Below, piece by piece: positions 17,315 to 26,617 of a DNA stretch of 47,526 bases. Made by a program: the position numbers and the translations under genes. A model generated the notes under the pieces. That model was not told where the DNA came from. It made no database searches and saw only the letters and a program-made list of their open reading frames with translations. Each line of letters opens with the position of its first letter. Within the stretch, counting starts at the first letter, position 1. Source of the DNA: Saprospiraceae bacterium (lineage in GTDB: Bacteria > Bacteroidota > Bacteroidia > Chitinophagales > Saprospiraceae); the NCBI GenBank assembly GCA_021299835.1, contig JAJTER010000050.1, forward strand, positions 1 through 47,526, given 5' to 3'.

Positions 17315-19236
17315 CCTACTACCACAGTGCCAGTCTCCTTTGCCAGACTGGACTGTGCTTCTTTCAAACGCAAGTGAAGTTTTAAATGATTCATGTATAA
17401 CGCTTCGTCATTTGAAACATCCAATGATTTAAGAACCAAAACATTTTCTCTGATTAGTTTTCCTATTTTTCTGAATCTAAATCGTTTTAAAGAATCTGAA
17501 GCATCTTTAATAAAATTTTCTTCGGGAATTTTTTGTGTCAAAAATATATCCCATTTCTTCTCCCAATTTTCACTCAATGAATAAGGTGAAATAGTGAATG
17601 AAACGGCTAAATTTTTCAATTCAGAAGCTTCGTGATTTATAAAAAAAGCTGCGTCCGGAAAAGCTATACCATCCATAGAATGTTGAAGAAACAACTCAAC
17701 GACCCTTTTGTATAGAGGATGATCAAATCCATTAATTATATCCTGAATGTTTTGAATAATAAAATGGCCAACCATAACTTCCTTATTTTCATCAATATAC
17801 TGATTACCCGCAAGGATGAGTATTCTGGCAATATCTCTTTCCTGATGTTCATCCCCTAAGGATAAATTATCATAATCTGAATCTTTAAATTCAAGAATAG
17901 GCGTTGGATCATAGGTATCTCTCTCTGAAGAAGCTTTTTCAAGATCTTTCTTTAGGTGTCTGTTAATTTCAAAAAGAATAGCATTTTCATCAATCTGAAG
18001 AAGATCTTTACAGATTTTAACAAAAGATTCCCTCTTTAATGGATTTCTAACTTTACTAATGGTTACCGCAATTTGGGAAAGAATAGAAGCTCTTCGTTGA
18101 GGATCATTTCCAGCTGACTTCAACAAGTGAGTCATTTCAAACTGGACCAAATTTTTAGCATTCTTATCTAAATATTCTTTAAACTGTTGAGTACCTACTT
18201 TTTGAATAAATGAATCCGGGTCATCCCCTTCTGGCAGGGTTACTAACCGAACATTCAAATCTTCCTCCAGCGTTAACCCTAATCCCCTGATGGCAGCATT
18301 CACTCCCGCATTATCCCCATCAAATAAAATTAAAACATTTTCGGTAAGCCTTTTAATCAGACGTATCTGGTCTTTGGTTAAGGAGGTACCCGAAGAAGCG
18401 ACTACATTACTAATACCAGCCTGATGTAAAGATAAAACATCAGTATAACCTTCAGTTAAAATACATTCATCTTCTTTTTGAATCATTTTCCTGGCAAAAT
18501 TCATTCCAAACAAAGTTTTACTTTTTACATAAATCTCTGTTTCCGGGGAATTTATATACTTTGGTGCTTTAGTATCTTTAATTAAAATTCGCCCTGCAAA
18601 GGCAATAACTTTACCAGACATATTGAATATGGGAAACATGACCCTTCCTCTAAAAAAATCATTTCCCTGGCTATTGGTTAGACCTAATTTTTGCAAATAT
18701 TCTAATGAATATCCCATTTTTACAGCCTCTGTAGTTAGCGCATTACCTGATTCCGGCGCAAATCCAAGTTTAAACTCATTAATAATTTCCTCTCTAAATT
18801 CCCTATGTTTAAAATAAGATAATCCAATATTTCTTCCTCTTTCTGATTCCCATAGCTGCTTTGCATAAAATTTAACGGCAAAATCATTGATTAGATACAA
18901 CGATTCCAGGTGTTTTTGTTCATCCTTTTGAACTTCAGAGGTTACGGTTTCATCCAGTTCTATTTTATATTTTTGTGCGAGGTACCTGATTGCATCCGGA
19001 AAAGACAAATTTTCAAGTTCCATTACAAAATGTAAACTATCTCCACCTTTACCGCAACCAAAGCATTTAAAAATATTTTTAGAAGGAGAAACTGAAAAAG
19101 AGGGTGATTTTTCATTATGAAAAGGACACAATCCAATGAGATTTGAACCACGTCGTTGAAGGGTAACAAAATCTTTTACGACGTCATCAATTTGACATTT
19201 TTCAAGAACTTCCTGAATGCTAGCTGGGTGTATCAT
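17311..19236 (-). CDS. dnaG: DNA primase
   Basis: 641 residues. The N-terminal zinc-binding domain has CPFHNEKSPSFSVSPS followed by KCFGCGKGGD, giving the usual C-H-C-C ligands. The catalytic core has EGYTDVLSLHQAG (toprim Glu) and LFDGDNAGVNAA (toprim DxD-type acidic residues). The C-terminal region, from about 440, is the less conserved DnaB-interaction domain. Primase makes RNA primers for chromosome replication. It is the last gene of the apparent operon hbd - methyltransferase - dnaG, starting only 2 bases after the methyltransferase stop. Initiation factor dnaA lies in the same part of the window but in a separate unit. Confidence 0.95.
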   Translation of the reverse strand: MIHPASIQEVLEKCQIDDVVKDFVTLQRRGSNLIGLCPFHNEKSPSFSVSPSKNIFKCFGCGKGGDSLHFVMELENLSFPDAIRYLAQKYKIELDETVTSEVQKDEQKHLESLYLINDFAVKFYAKQLWESERGRNIGLSYFKHREFREEIINEFKLGFAPESGNALTTEAVKMGYSLEYLQKLGLTNSQGNDFFRGRVMFPIFNMSGKVIAFAGRILIKDTKAPKYINSPETEIYVKSKTLFGMNFARKMIQKEDECILTEGYTDVLSLHQAGISNVVASSGTSLTKDQIRLIKRLTENVLILFDGDNAGVNAAIRGLGLTLEEDLNVRLVTLPEGDDPDSFIQKVGTQQFKEYLDKNAKNLVQFEMTHLLKSAGNDPQRRASILSQIAVTISKVRNPLKRESFVKICKDLLQIDENAILFEINRHLKKDLEKASSERDTYDPTPILEFKDSDYDNLSLGDEHQERDIARILILAGNQYIDENKEVMVGHFIIQNIQDIINGFDHPLYKRVVELFLQHSMDGIAFPDAAFFINHEASELKNLAVSFTISPYSLSENWEKKWDIFLTQKIPEENFIKDASDSLKRFRFRKIGKLIRENVLVLKSLDVSNDEALYMNHLKLHLRLKEAQSSLAKETGTVVVG

Positions 19237-19238
19237 GC

Positions 19239-20174
19239 CTATTTATTTATAAGTCTGAAACAAACATGGGGTTTACTTCTTTCAAAATCCTCTGGAATAC
19301 TTTTATCTGTAAGCTCTTCTATTGAATCAAAACCCTCAATTTCAGCGATATTGAGTTTAAATTTCTTATAATTATTAGAAAAATAAAGAATACCACCGGG
19401 CGATAAAATAGATCTAATCTGGTTAATTAACGCAACGTGGTCTCTTTGAACCTCCCAGGTTAACAACATTTTTTTGCTATTACTAAAGGTAGGAGGATCT
19501 AAAATAATTAAATCATAAGAAGATGGAGAAACGGTTGGAATCCAATCTAAAATATCTTCTCTAATATAATCATATTTTTTAGACGATTTAAAGCCATTAA
19601 GATGCATATTTTTTTCTGCCCATTGGAGATAAGTATTTGACATATCTACGGTAGTAACTTTCACTGCGTCACCAGCTGCAGCATATACACTGAAAGAACC
19701 AGTGTAAGCAAATAAATTAAGTACCCTTTTGTTTAATGCGTCTTTTTTAACCCATTGCCTTGTTATCCTCTGGTCTAAAAATAAACCAGTATCGAGATAG
19801 TCAAAGGGATTAATCAAAAAAAGCAGACCAAATTCCTGGACAGATAAAAGAGCCCCGGAATAATCAAGTTTTTTGTATTGATTATTACCTTTTTGGGTTG
19901 ATCTTAGTTTTATAGAAATATTATCCAGATCGATGGTTAGTACCTCAGAAATAACTTTTTTAATATCAAGGAGCCAATCTTTATTAGATTCTTTTCCATC
20001 TTCAATGACATCTATTGCCGCGACAACATGTTCTTCAAATTTATCTATAACGAAAGGATAATCAGGTAAGTCCTTATCATAAACTCTGTAGCAAAAAATA
20101 GCTTTAGATTTTGCCCATTTTGATTTATGTTTAAATCGTTTTTTTAGTCTATTTTCAAAATCAATCAATGACAT
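19239..20174 (-). CDS. Class I SAM-dependent rRNA methyltransferase, RlmI/RlmK-like
   Basis: 311 residues. The SAM-binding motif is VLNLFAYTGSFSVYAAAGDA, followed by VDMSNTYLQWAEKN and the catalytic-type loop LIILDPPTFSNSKK, as in RlmI/RlmK/TrmFO-unrelated 23S rRNA methyltransferases. The N-terminal half resembles the RlmK substrate-binding part, while no PUA domain is obvious, so this is closer to the RlmK half than to full RlmI. The likely target is a base in 23S rRNA (cytosine or guanine); which one cannot be told. It lies 11 bases after hbd and 2 bases before dnaG on the same strand and is probably co-transcribed with them. Confidence 0.8.
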   Translation of the reverse strand: MSLIDFENRLKKRFKHKSKWAKSKAIFCYRVYDKDLPDYPFVIDKFEEHVVAAIDVIEDGKESNKDWLLDIKKVISEVLTIDLDNISIKLRSTQKGNNQYKKLDYSGALLSVQEFGLLFLINPFDYLDTGLFLDQRITRQWVKKDALNKRVLNLFAYTGSFSVYAAAGDAVKVTTVDMSNTYLQWAEKNMHLNGFKSSKKYDYIREDILDWIPTVSPSSYDLIILDPPTFSNSKKMLLTWEVQRDHVALINQIRSILSPGGILYFSNNYKKFKLNIAEIEGFDSIEELTDKSIPEDFERSKPHVCFRLINK

Positions 20175-20185
20175 AAAATAATATT

Positions 20186-21076
20186 CTAGTTAGCAAACAA
20201 GGCAGAAATACCTGAAATTTTCTTTAAATCATTGTATTGATAAAAGCCTTCACCTGATTTCACGCCTAATTTACCTGCTTTCACCATATTTATCAATAAA
20301 ACAGCAGGAGCATATTTAGGATTTCCAAATCCGTCTTTCAACACATTTAAAATAGATAAACAAACATCCAAACCAATATAATCAGCCAATTGCAATGGTC
20401 CCATTGGATGAGCCATACCTAATTTCATAATTTGATCTATTTCATTTACCCCTGCCACTTTTTCCTGAAGAGACAGGATGGCCTCGTTAATCATTGGCAT
20501 AAGAATTCTATTAGAAATAAATCCGGGAAAATCAGAAACTACAAAAGGTGTTTTATTCAATAAAATTGAAATCTCAATCAATTTATCGGTTACCTCTTTT
20601 TCTGTTAATAATCCTGGAATAATTTCCACTAATTGCATAACAGGTACAGGATTCATAAAATGCATACCAATAACTTTCCCAGGTTTACCCGTAAAAGAGG
20701 CTAAAGAAGTAATAGAAATTGAAGAAGTATTGGAGGCTAAAATGCAATCATTAGGAGTTAATTTATCAAGCTGATTAAATAATTTTTCCTTCAATAAAAT
20801 ATTTTCAGAAATAGCTTCCACCACTAAAAACGCATCCTTTAGACCCAACTCCAAATCTGAAGTAAAATGAATATTATTAATAATATCTGGTTTTTGAACC
20901 AACAATAATTTATCCTTATCAATTAACCTATCGAGATTTTTATGAATAATTAGTTCCGCTTGTAACAGTGAAGAGGTTGAAATATCAATTAAATGAACTT
21001 TAAAACCTGCCATGGCAAAAACCTGAGCGATACCATTTCCCATGGTACCACTTCCTATAACTGCTATATTATGCAT
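20186..21076 (-). CDS. hbd: 3-hydroxybutyryl-CoA dehydrogenase
   Basis: 296 residues from ATG 21076. The NAD-binding Rossmann motif VIGSGTMGNGIAQVFAMAG starts at residue 5, the catalytic His lies in KVIGMHFMNPVPVMQLVE, and the C-terminal domain has FPGFISNRILMPMINEA and the GMAHPMGPLQLADYIGLD signature. The enzyme oxidises (S)-3-hydroxybutyryl-CoA to acetoacetyl-CoA or the reverse, in fatty-acid degradation or short-chain acyl metabolism. A longer frame begins with TTG at 21091, but ATG 21076 places the Rossmann glycines at the usual distance from the N-terminus. First gene of the apparent operon ending in dnaG. Confidence 0.92.
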   Translation of the reverse strand: MHNIAVIGSGTMGNGIAQVFAMAGFKVHLIDISTSSLLQAELIIHKNLDRLIDKDKLLLVQKPDIINNIHFTSDLELGLKDAFLVVEAISENILLKEKLFNQLDKLTPNDCILASNTSSISITSLASFTGKPGKVIGMHFMNPVPVMQLVEIIPGLLTEKEVTDKLIEISILLNKTPFVVSDFPGFISNRILMPMINEAILSLQEKVAGVNEIDQIMKLGMAHPMGPLQLADYIGLDVCLSILNVLKDGFGNPKYAPAVLLINMVKAGKLGVKSGEGFYQYNDLKKISGISALFAN

Positions 21077-21148
21077 ATTAATTGATTTCAAGAATGTAAA
21101 TTTACCCTAGAAAAATGAAAGGTGATTCTTTTTTTTAAAATTAAATAA

Positions 21149-22102
21149 ATGAAAAACATGCGGTTTAGAATAATTTGCCTTTGGATATTCTGTCATTTAA
21201 CTATTACTATGAGTGCTCAAACAGATCCTTATGAAGGATTAATGGAAGCAATATGGTTAGACTCAATGACTATTACCGCAAAAAAAATGGGATTTGATGT
21301 TAACAATTTTATAGACATGGTGAGAGAAGATACCAGTTTTTATCAAGCATTTAAAAATTTAAGAATTGTTTCCCATGATGCAAGTCATCATCAGGAATTT
21401 TTCAACGAAAAAGGAAAATCAATTGATTTCTATACCGCTAAAACTCAATTAATACCTTCAGGAAACTGTAAAGAGATTAAATTCATATCAAAAGAGAAGT
21501 CAACAACCTATAATAAAAAAAATGGAGAGCGAAAGTATTTGACAGCTAAATTATATGAAAGGGTCTTTTTACCCGCCGGAAAAATATGTTCAAATACGAA
21601 TACAGCATCATCGAATAAAAAGAGCGAAGGAATTATAGACTATTACTATGGCGAATTAAAGCGATTTATTTTTCAACCGGGAGACAAAGCCAATATTCCA
21701 TTAATAGGAAATAAGACAGCATTATTTAGTGAAAAAATGAGGAAATATTATCAATATGGAATAGAATCCAAAAATTATTCTGATGGAACGCCATGTTACG
21801 TATTCACTATTAAGGAAAGAGATGAATATTCAGATAAGAAATCAGGAAAAACGGTGGTTAAATTTATGGAAACTTATTTTTCCAGGAAGGATTTTCAAGT
21901 AATGGGAAGAGAGTACGAGGTAGAATATCCTGGACCATTCTTCTCATTTAATATTCGGGTTAATGTAGATTTAGATTACCTGGGAAACAAACAATATCTC
22001 CCACAAAGGGTAAGTTATTCGGGAAAATGGGACATTCCGGGAAGGAAGCAAGAAATAGGGAAATTCAAAATGGAGGTAACATCAACAAAAATCAATAAGT
22101 AA
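21149..22102 (+). CDS. Hypothetical secreted protein
   Basis: 317 residues, not recognised. A signal peptide is clear: MKNMRFRIICLWIFCHLTITMSAQ, with likely cleavage after SAQ. The mature part is rich in charged and aromatic residues, with alternating beta-strand-like stretches in the second half (YYYGELKRFIFQPGD, CYVFTIKERDEY, TYFSRKDFQVMGREYEVEY, NIRVNVDLDYLGNKQYLP). This suggests a beta-rich periplasmic or outer-membrane-associated protein. There is no lipobox, no T9SS sorting domain and no catalytic motif I know. It is divergent from hbd and stands alone before the tRNA genes. The terminator at 22145-22180 could also end this transcript, because it has a short T run on the plus strand. 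Confidence 0.75.
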   Translation: MKNMRFRIICLWIFCHLTITMSAQTDPYEGLMEAIWLDSMTITAKKMGFDVNNFIDMVREDTSFYQAFKNLRIVSHDASHHQEFFNEKGKSIDFYTAKTQLIPSGNCKEIKFISKEKSTTYNKKNGERKYLTAKLYERVFLPAGKICSNTNTASSNKKSEGIIDYYYGELKRFIFQPGDKANIPLIGNKTALFSEKMRKYYQYGIESKNYSDGTPCYVFTIKERDEYSDKKSGKTVVKFMETYFSRKDFQVMGREYEVEYPGPFFSFNIRVNVDLDYLGNKQYLPQRVSYSGKWDIPGRKQEIGKFKMEVTSTKINK

Positions 22103-22144
22103 CTAAATTTTGAAAAAATAGCGTTTATAATTTATATATGAAGG

Positions 22145-22180
22145 CAAAAAAAAGTACCTACAGACAAACTGTAAGTACTT
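22145..22180 (-). terminator. Rho-independent terminator of the tRNA unit
   Basis: The arms AAGTACCTACAG (22152-22163) and CTGTAAGTACTT (22169-22180) pair over 12 positions with one C-A mismatch around a 5-base loop. On the minus strand the hairpin is followed by a run of eight T, directly after tRNA-Pro. It may work in both directions because three to four T follow on the plus strand. Confidence 0.75.
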
Positions 22181-22186
22181 TTAGTG

Positions 22187-22260
22187 TCGGGGCACCAGGA
22201 TTTGAACCTGGGACCCCCTGCTCCCAAAGCAGGTGCGCTACCGGGCTGCGCTACGCCCCG
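22187..22260 (-). tRNA. tRNA-Pro (anticodon TGG)
   Basis: The minus strand folds into a complete cloverleaf of 74 bases. The acceptor pairs CGGGGCG with TGCCCCG, the D stem is GCGC/GCGC, and the anticodon stem CCTGC/GCAGG encloses loop TTTGGGA with anticodon TGG. The T arm is CCAGG-TTCAAAT-CCTGG. The discriminator is A. CCA is not encoded. It is 9 bases downstream of tRNA-Ser and is followed by a terminator. Confidence 0.96.
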
Positions 22261-22269
22261 AAAAACCAG

Positions 22270-22356
22270 CGGTGGAGGAGGGATTCGAACCCTCGGTACC
22301 GTTACCAGTACGTCAGTTTAGCAAACTGGTGGTTTAAACCGCTCACCCACTCTACC
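22270..22356 (-). tRNA. tRNA-Ser (anticodon GCT)
   Basis: An 87-base class II tRNA on the minus strand. The anticodon loop TTGCTAA gives GCT, reading AGC/AGU. The long variable arm has a GTAC/GTAC stem and the T arm is GAGGG-TTCGAAT-CCCTC. The discriminator is G and CCA is not encoded. The acceptor GGTAGAG/CTCCACC has an A-C mismatch at position 4:69 and the anticodon stem CCAGT/ACTGA has a C-A mismatch at 27:43. The gene is probably functional because all other elements and a strong promoter are present. Confidence 0.92.
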
Positions 22357-22398
22357 AACTCCACTAAGTCAAAACTAAATTTCTTTTTCTTAGCGATG

Positions 22399-22430
22399 CA
22401 AAAGTACAACAAGTTTCTTTATTAGTCAAA
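22399..22430 (-). promoter_or_regulatory. Promoter of the tRNA-Ser/tRNA-Pro unit
   Basis: On the minus strand TTTG (22430-22427) is followed after 20 bases by TACTTTTG (22406-22399), matching both parts of the Bacteroidota vegetative promoter (TTTG near -33, TAnnTTTG near -7). Transcription should begin near 22391, about 35 bases before tRNA-Ser. It lies between the dnaA stop and the tRNAs. Confidence 0.7.
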
Positions 22431-22457
22431 CTTTTTTGCCTTTTAAATCAAAATAAA

Positions 22458-23873
22458 TTAGGTTTCTCTTAGAGAATTTTTAATCTTTTTTTCCAATTCA
22501 AGCACAGTCTCTTTGAAAAAGGTATCTGTTTCCATTAAATCTTGAACCGTTTTAATAGAATAGATTACAGTACTATGATCTCTACCACCAAATACTTCGC
22601 CAATATTCTTCAACGATTTATCGGTCATTGTTTTTGCAAGATACATTGAGAGCTGTCTTGCAATAACGATAGAACGTTTTCTCGTTTTACCAAAGAGCGT
22701 TTCCACGGGTATTTTAAGATGATCAGCGACTAACTTCTGAATATTTTCGACAGTAATTTCTTTATTTATTTCAGTAACGAAATTTTTAATCACCTCTCTG
22801 GCTAAATCTACATCTATTTCCCTTCTATTTAATGAAGCCTGCGCCATCAATAAATTAAGTACGCCCTCGAGTTCCCTTATATTATTTTTAATATTATAGC
22901 AAATAAACTCAATGACATTTTGAGGAATACCTACCCCTTCTTTTAACATTTTATGCTCAAGAATAGCCATTCTGGTTTCCAGATCAGGCGCTTGCAAATC
23001 AGCAGAAAGACCCCATTTAAAGCGAGAAATTAATCTTTCCTCCATTCCATCTAAATCTCTGGGAGGTCTATCGGATGTTAATACAATTTGTTTACCACCT
23101 TGATGAAGCTGATTAAAAATATGGAAGAAAATTTCCTGCGTTTTATTTTTATTAGCCAAAAACTGAATATCATCAACAATCAATAAATCAATGTGCTGAT
23201 AAAAATTTACAAAATCATTCACTCCACCGTTTCTAATAGACTGAATAAGTTGATTTGTAAAACTATCAGAAGTAACATAAAGAACGACTTTAGCTGGAAA
23301 TTTGAGCTGAACCTCATTTCCGATGGCATGAGCAAGATGAGTTTTGCCTAAACCTACATCACCATAAAGGACTAAAGGATTAAATGAAGTTAGACCAGGT
23401 TTTTTTGCGATAGCTAAACCAGCGGAGCGAGCTAACCTATTACAGTCTCCCTCAATATAATTTCCAAAAGTAAAATTTGAGTTAAGTTTAGCATCTACGC
23501 TCCATTTTTTAATTCCTGGAATAACAAAAGGATTTTTAATCTCATTGGAATTTGTAAAATCAGGCGTTTCTTTAGTATCTGCAGGTTTATTCGGAAGAGA
23601 TTGATTATTTGCCGAACTATCATTAACTAAAATCTGGTATTCGAGTCTAACCTTTTCACCGACTTCCTGTCTGATGGTTGACTTTAACAAACCTATATAA
23701 TGTTCTTCCAGCCATTCATAGAAAAACTTATTAGGAACGAGCAAGGTAAACACCTTATCATCTAAACGAACGGGACGAATAGGTTCAAACCAAGTTTTGA
23801 AGCTTTGGTTATTCACATTTAAGCGAATATTCTTTAAACACTTTTCCCAAACCTCAGTATGATTTTTTTGCAT
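22458..23873 (-). CDS. dnaA: Chromosomal replication initiator DnaA
   Basis: 471 residues with all four DnaA domains. Domain I is about 1-85 (WEKCLKNIRLNVNNQSFKTWFEPI). A variable linker extends to about 130. The AAA+ domain III has FNPLVLYGDVGLGKTHLAHAIG (Walker A) and IDLLIVDDIQFL (Walker B). The DNA-binding domain IV ends with TRKRSIVIARQLSMYLAKT and FGGRDHSTVIYSI. DnaA binds oriC and opens the duplex. The gene is transcribed alone. The 215 bases upstream (23874-24088) are very AT-rich but I find no TTATCCACA-type DnaA boxes there, so I do not call an origin. dnaN and recF are not neighbours, which is common in Bacteroidota. Confidence 0.97.
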   Translation of the reverse strand: MQKNHTEVWEKCLKNIRLNVNNQSFKTWFEPIRPVRLDDKVFTLLVPNKFFYEWLEEHYIGLLKSTIRQEVGEKVRLEYQILVNDSSANNQSLPNKPADTKETPDFTNSNEIKNPFVIPGIKKWSVDAKLNSNFTFGNYIEGDCNRLARSAGLAIAKKPGLTSFNPLVLYGDVGLGKTHLAHAIGNEVQLKFPAKVVLYVTSDSFTNQLIQSIRNGGVNDFVNFYQHIDLLIVDDIQFLANKNKTQEIFFHIFNQLHQGGKQIVLTSDRPPRDLDGMEERLISRFKWGLSADLQAPDLETRMAILEHKMLKEGVGIPQNVIEFICYNIKNNIRELEGVLNLLMAQASLNRREIDVDLAREVIKNFVTEINKEITVENIQKLVADHLKIPVETLFGKTRKRSIVIARQLSMYLAKTMTDKSLKNIGEVFGGRDHSTVIYSIKTVQDLMETDTFFKETVLELEKKIKNSLRET

Positions 23874-24088
23874 TGCCCCAAAGTTCCAAAAAATTTAAAA
23901 AAGTCCAAAGGATAATAAAAAGAGGCCTTCATTATTACATGTCAATCTGTATTTTATTCCAATAGGGTTGTAAAAATGCTAAAAAAATTTGAATGCCTTA
24001 CTATAATGGTAAAATTATTACCTATATTTTTAAAAGTATATCATATTATTTTGAACAACAACATGTTATATAAATTTAAGCGATATAA

Positions 24089-25123
24089 TCACTGAACATC
24101 AAAGAGACCAGGATTAGTCACTTGAAAGGGAATTGAAAGGTGATTATAAGCTCTTTGGGTAGCTTCTCTACCTCGTGGAGTACGTTGAATGAAGCCCTCC
24201 ATGATAAGGAAAGGCTCATGTACTTCTTCCAGCGTACCAGGTTCCTCCCCTACAGCTGTTGCCAGGGTGGTAAGACCAACAGGACCACCTTTAAATTTAT
24301 TAATAATGGTTGTCAATATTCTGTTATCCATTTCATCGAGACCGCATTTATCTACCTTTAGGGCCTGGAGGCCATAATTTGCGATATTCAGGTCAATAGT
24401 ACCGTTCCCTTTAACTGAGGCAAAATCTCTTATTCTTCTTAATAAAGCATTGGCAATTCTGGGCGTTCCTCTGCTTCGTCTGGCAATTTCAGCAGCACCG
24501 TCAGCGGTCATGGGCAATTCTAACAATTCAGCAGACCTAAATAAAATCTTTATTAACGTATCCACGTCATAATAATCCAAATGAAAATTGATACCAAAAC
24601 GTGCTCTCATTGGGGCGGTTAGTAATCCCATCCTGGTAGTAGCACCTACTAAAGTGAAAGGATTTAAAGAAAGCTGAATACTTCTTGCACTGGGACCGGA
24701 ATCAATCATAATATCGATTCTGAAATCTTCCATTGCCGAATACAAATATTCTTCAACCACCGTATTAAGTCTATGAATTTCATCAATAAAAAGAACATCA
24801 TTGGGTTCTAAGTTAGTGAGGATTCCCGCCAAATCACCAGGTCTTTCCAAAACAGGACCTGAGGTCATTTTAAGTCCACATTTCAACTCATTTGAGATAA
24901 TATGAGACAAAGTTGTTTTTCCTAAGCCGGGAGGTCCATGTAACAACACGTGATCTAAAGCTTCGCCCCTTAATTTAGCAGCTTCGATAAAAACCATCAA
25001 ATTATCAACGATATCCGGCTGTCCGTTAAAATCATTTAAAGCTTTGGGCCTCAGTGCCTTTTCCAAGGTTTTATCCTCTTTAGACAAAGCAGATTGGTCT
25101 GGATTCAGCATAGGGTTATTCAT
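24089..25123 (-). CDS. ruvB: Holliday junction branch migration helicase RuvB
   Basis: 344 residues, the usual RuvB length. AAA+ motifs are clear: [20 protein letters not shown] (Walker A), [19 protein letters not shown] (Walker B), [20 protein letters not shown] (sensor 1 and arginine finger region), and [22 protein letters not shown] (sensor 2). The C-terminal winged helix has [21 protein letters not shown]. RuvB drives branch migration with RuvA and RuvC; neither partner is encoded here. A second in-frame ATG a few codons on (MLNPDQ) is an alternative start. The gene lies upstream of dnaA on the same strand, but the 215-base gap suggests separate transcription. Confidence 0.96.
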   Translation of the reverse strand: MNNPMLNPDQSALSKEDKTLEKALRPKALNDFNGQPDIVDNLMVFIEAAKLRGEALDHVLLHGPPGLGKTTLSHIISNELKCGLKMTSGPVLERPGDLAGILTNLEPNDVLFIDEIHRLNTVVEEYLYSAMEDFRIDIMIDSGPSARSIQLSLNPFTLVGATTRMGLLTAPMRARFGINFHLDYYDVDTLIKILFRSAELLELPMTADGAAEIARRSRGTPRIANALLRRIRDFASVKGNGTIDLNIANYGLQALKVDKCGLDEMDNRILTTIINKFKGGPVGLTTLATAVGEEPGTLEEVHEPFLIMEGFIQRTPRGREATQRAYNHLSIPFQVTNPGLFDVQ

Positions 25124-25178
25124 AGATTATTTCTTTACTTAACGGTGCTAAATTACCTCATTTTTCCATAATTTGTAT

Positions 25179-25186
25179 TACTTTTG
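25179..25186 (+). promoter_or_regulatory. Putative icd promoter, -7 box TACTTTTG
   Basis: TACTTTTG fits TAnnTTTG exactly. Transcription from about 25193 would leave a leader of about 15 bases before the icd ATG at 25208. That also excludes the TTG at 25184 as a start. No TTTG is found at the -33 spacing. Confidence 0.5.
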
Positions 25187-25207
25187 CGGCAAACAAAACA
25201 TAGTATT

Positions 25208-26473
25208 ATGTCAGGATCCAAAATAAGTATGATTAACGGTAAGTTAACCGTTCCAAACGACCCTATCATTCCTTTTATCGAAGGAGACGGCACGGGTGAA
25301 GACATCTGGGCATCTTCAGTACGCGTAATTGATGCAGCGGTTCAAAAGGCCTATAACGGCGAAAAAAAGATTCATTGGTTAGAAGTTTTAGCTGGTGAAA
25401 AAGCTTTTAATTTAACTGGAAATTGGTTACCGGAAGAAACCATTACAGATATTGATAATTACATGGTGGCCATAAAAGGGCCATTGACTACGCCTGTTGG
25501 TGGGGGTATCCGTTCTTTAAATGTTGCTTTAAGACAACAATTAGACTTATATGCGTGTGTAAGACCTGTTCAATATTTCACAGGTGTACCTTCTCCTGTA
25601 AAAGAGCCACATTTAGTTGATATGGTTATTTTCAGAGAAAATACAGAAGACATCTACGCAGGTATAGAATATTTACATGGTACACCGGAACTTGAAAAAT
25701 TAAAAAAGTTCCTTATTGAAGAAATGGGCGTTAATAAAATCAGATTCCCGGATACCGTTTCTTTAGGTATCAAACCTGTATCTGTTGAAGGAACAGAAAG
25801 ATTAGTACGCGCAGCAATTGAATTTGCTATTGACAATAAAAAACCATCCGTTACTTTAGTACACAAAGGTAACATCATGAAATTTACAGAAGGTAAATTC
25901 AAGGATTGGGGTTATGAATTAGCTGAAAGAGAATTTGGTGATAAAGTTTTCACCTGGGTTCAATACGACAAAATTTTGGCAAAAGAAGGCAAAGCTGCTG
26001 CTGACAAAGCACAAAGTGCTGCAGAAGCAAATGGATTGGTCATCGTAAAGGATGTTATTGCTGACGCATTTTTACAGCAAATATTACTACGACCTTCTGA
26101 GTACTCAGTAATAGCTACCTTAAATCTTAATGGAGATTATATTTCTGATGCTTTGGCTGCTGAAGTAGGTGGTATTGGTATTGCACCAGGTGCAAATATT
26201 AATTATATCAATGGGAAGGCTATTTTTGAAGCTACCCATGGAACGGCACCTAAGTATGCTGGCTTAGATAAAGTCAATCCAAGTTCAGTCATTCTTTCAG
26301 GAGAAATGATGTTGCGTTATATGGGTTGGAAAGAAGCTGCAGATTTGATTCTCTCTTCTATGGAAAAAACCATTGCAAAAAAGCAAGTAACTTATGACTT
26401 CCACCGTTTAATGGAAGGTGCAACGCTTTTAAAATGTTCGGAATTTGGAGATGCCCTTATTTCCAATATGTAA
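25208..26473 (+). CDS. icd: Isocitrate dehydrogenase (NADP-dependent, E. coli Icd type)
   Basis: 421 residues from ATG 25208. Substrate-binding [24 protein letters not shown] contains the serine that AceK phosphorylates in E. coli Icd. [28 protein letters not shown] and metal-binding [10 protein letters not shown] follow. The cofactor region [20 protein letters not shown] has the Lys-Tyr pair typical of NADP use. It converts isocitrate to 2-oxoglutarate in the TCA cycle. The frame is open upstream to a TTG at 25184, but that lies in the promoter box. A strong terminator follows. No aceK is nearby, so regulation by phosphorylation cannot be claimed. Confidence 0.96.
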   Translation: MSGSKISMINGKLTVPNDPIIPFIEGDGTGEDIWASSVRVIDAAVQKAYNGEKKIHWLEVLAGEKAFNLTGNWLPEETITDIDNYMVAIKGPLTTPVGGGIRSLNVALRQQLDLYACVRPVQYFTGVPSPVKEPHLVDMVIFRENTEDIYAGIEYLHGTPELEKLKKFLIEEMGVNKIRFPDTVSLGIKPVSVEGTERLVRAAIEFAIDNKKPSVTLVHKGNIMKFTEGKFKDWGYELAEREFGDKVFTWVQYDKILAKEGKAAADKAQSAAEANGLVIVKDVIADAFLQQILLRPSEYSVIATLNLNGDYISDALAAEVGGIGIAPGANINYINGKAIFEATHGTAPKYAGLDKVNPSSVILSGEMMLRYMGWKEAADLILSSMEKTIAKKQVTYDFHRLMEGATLLKCSEFGDALISNM

Positions 26474-26518
26474 ATAAAAAATGAGGCTGTCTAAACAGGT
26501 AGCCGAATTGAAAAAAAG

Positions 26519-26553
26519 AATCCCTAATACAATGGTGTTAGGGATTTTTTTTT
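26519..26553 (+). terminator. Rho-independent terminator of icd
   Basis: The arms AATCCCTAATAC (26519-26530) and GTGTTAGGGATT (26535-26546) pair over 12 positions, with one T-G wobble, around loop AATG. A run of T continues to 26553. A smaller hairpin, GGCTGTCT-AAAC-AGGTAGCC, lies just upstream at 26485-26504. Confidence 0.9.
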
Positions 26554-26617
26554 GATCCTCTGAACATTACAGTTTATTGTAACGCTTAGCGTATGGTATT
26601 ATCGTTTAATGGTTTGC

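Noticed and set aside
20478-20774. 98-residue plus-strand ORF inside hbd
   Set aside because: Antisense shadow; hbd has complete catalytic motifs in the opposite frame.
22138-22425. Plus-strand ORF of 95 residues across the tRNA genes
   Set aside because: It is the antisense reading of tRNA-Pro and tRNA-Ser; the GAPGFEPGTP-type peptide is a well-known false annotation of such tRNA regions.
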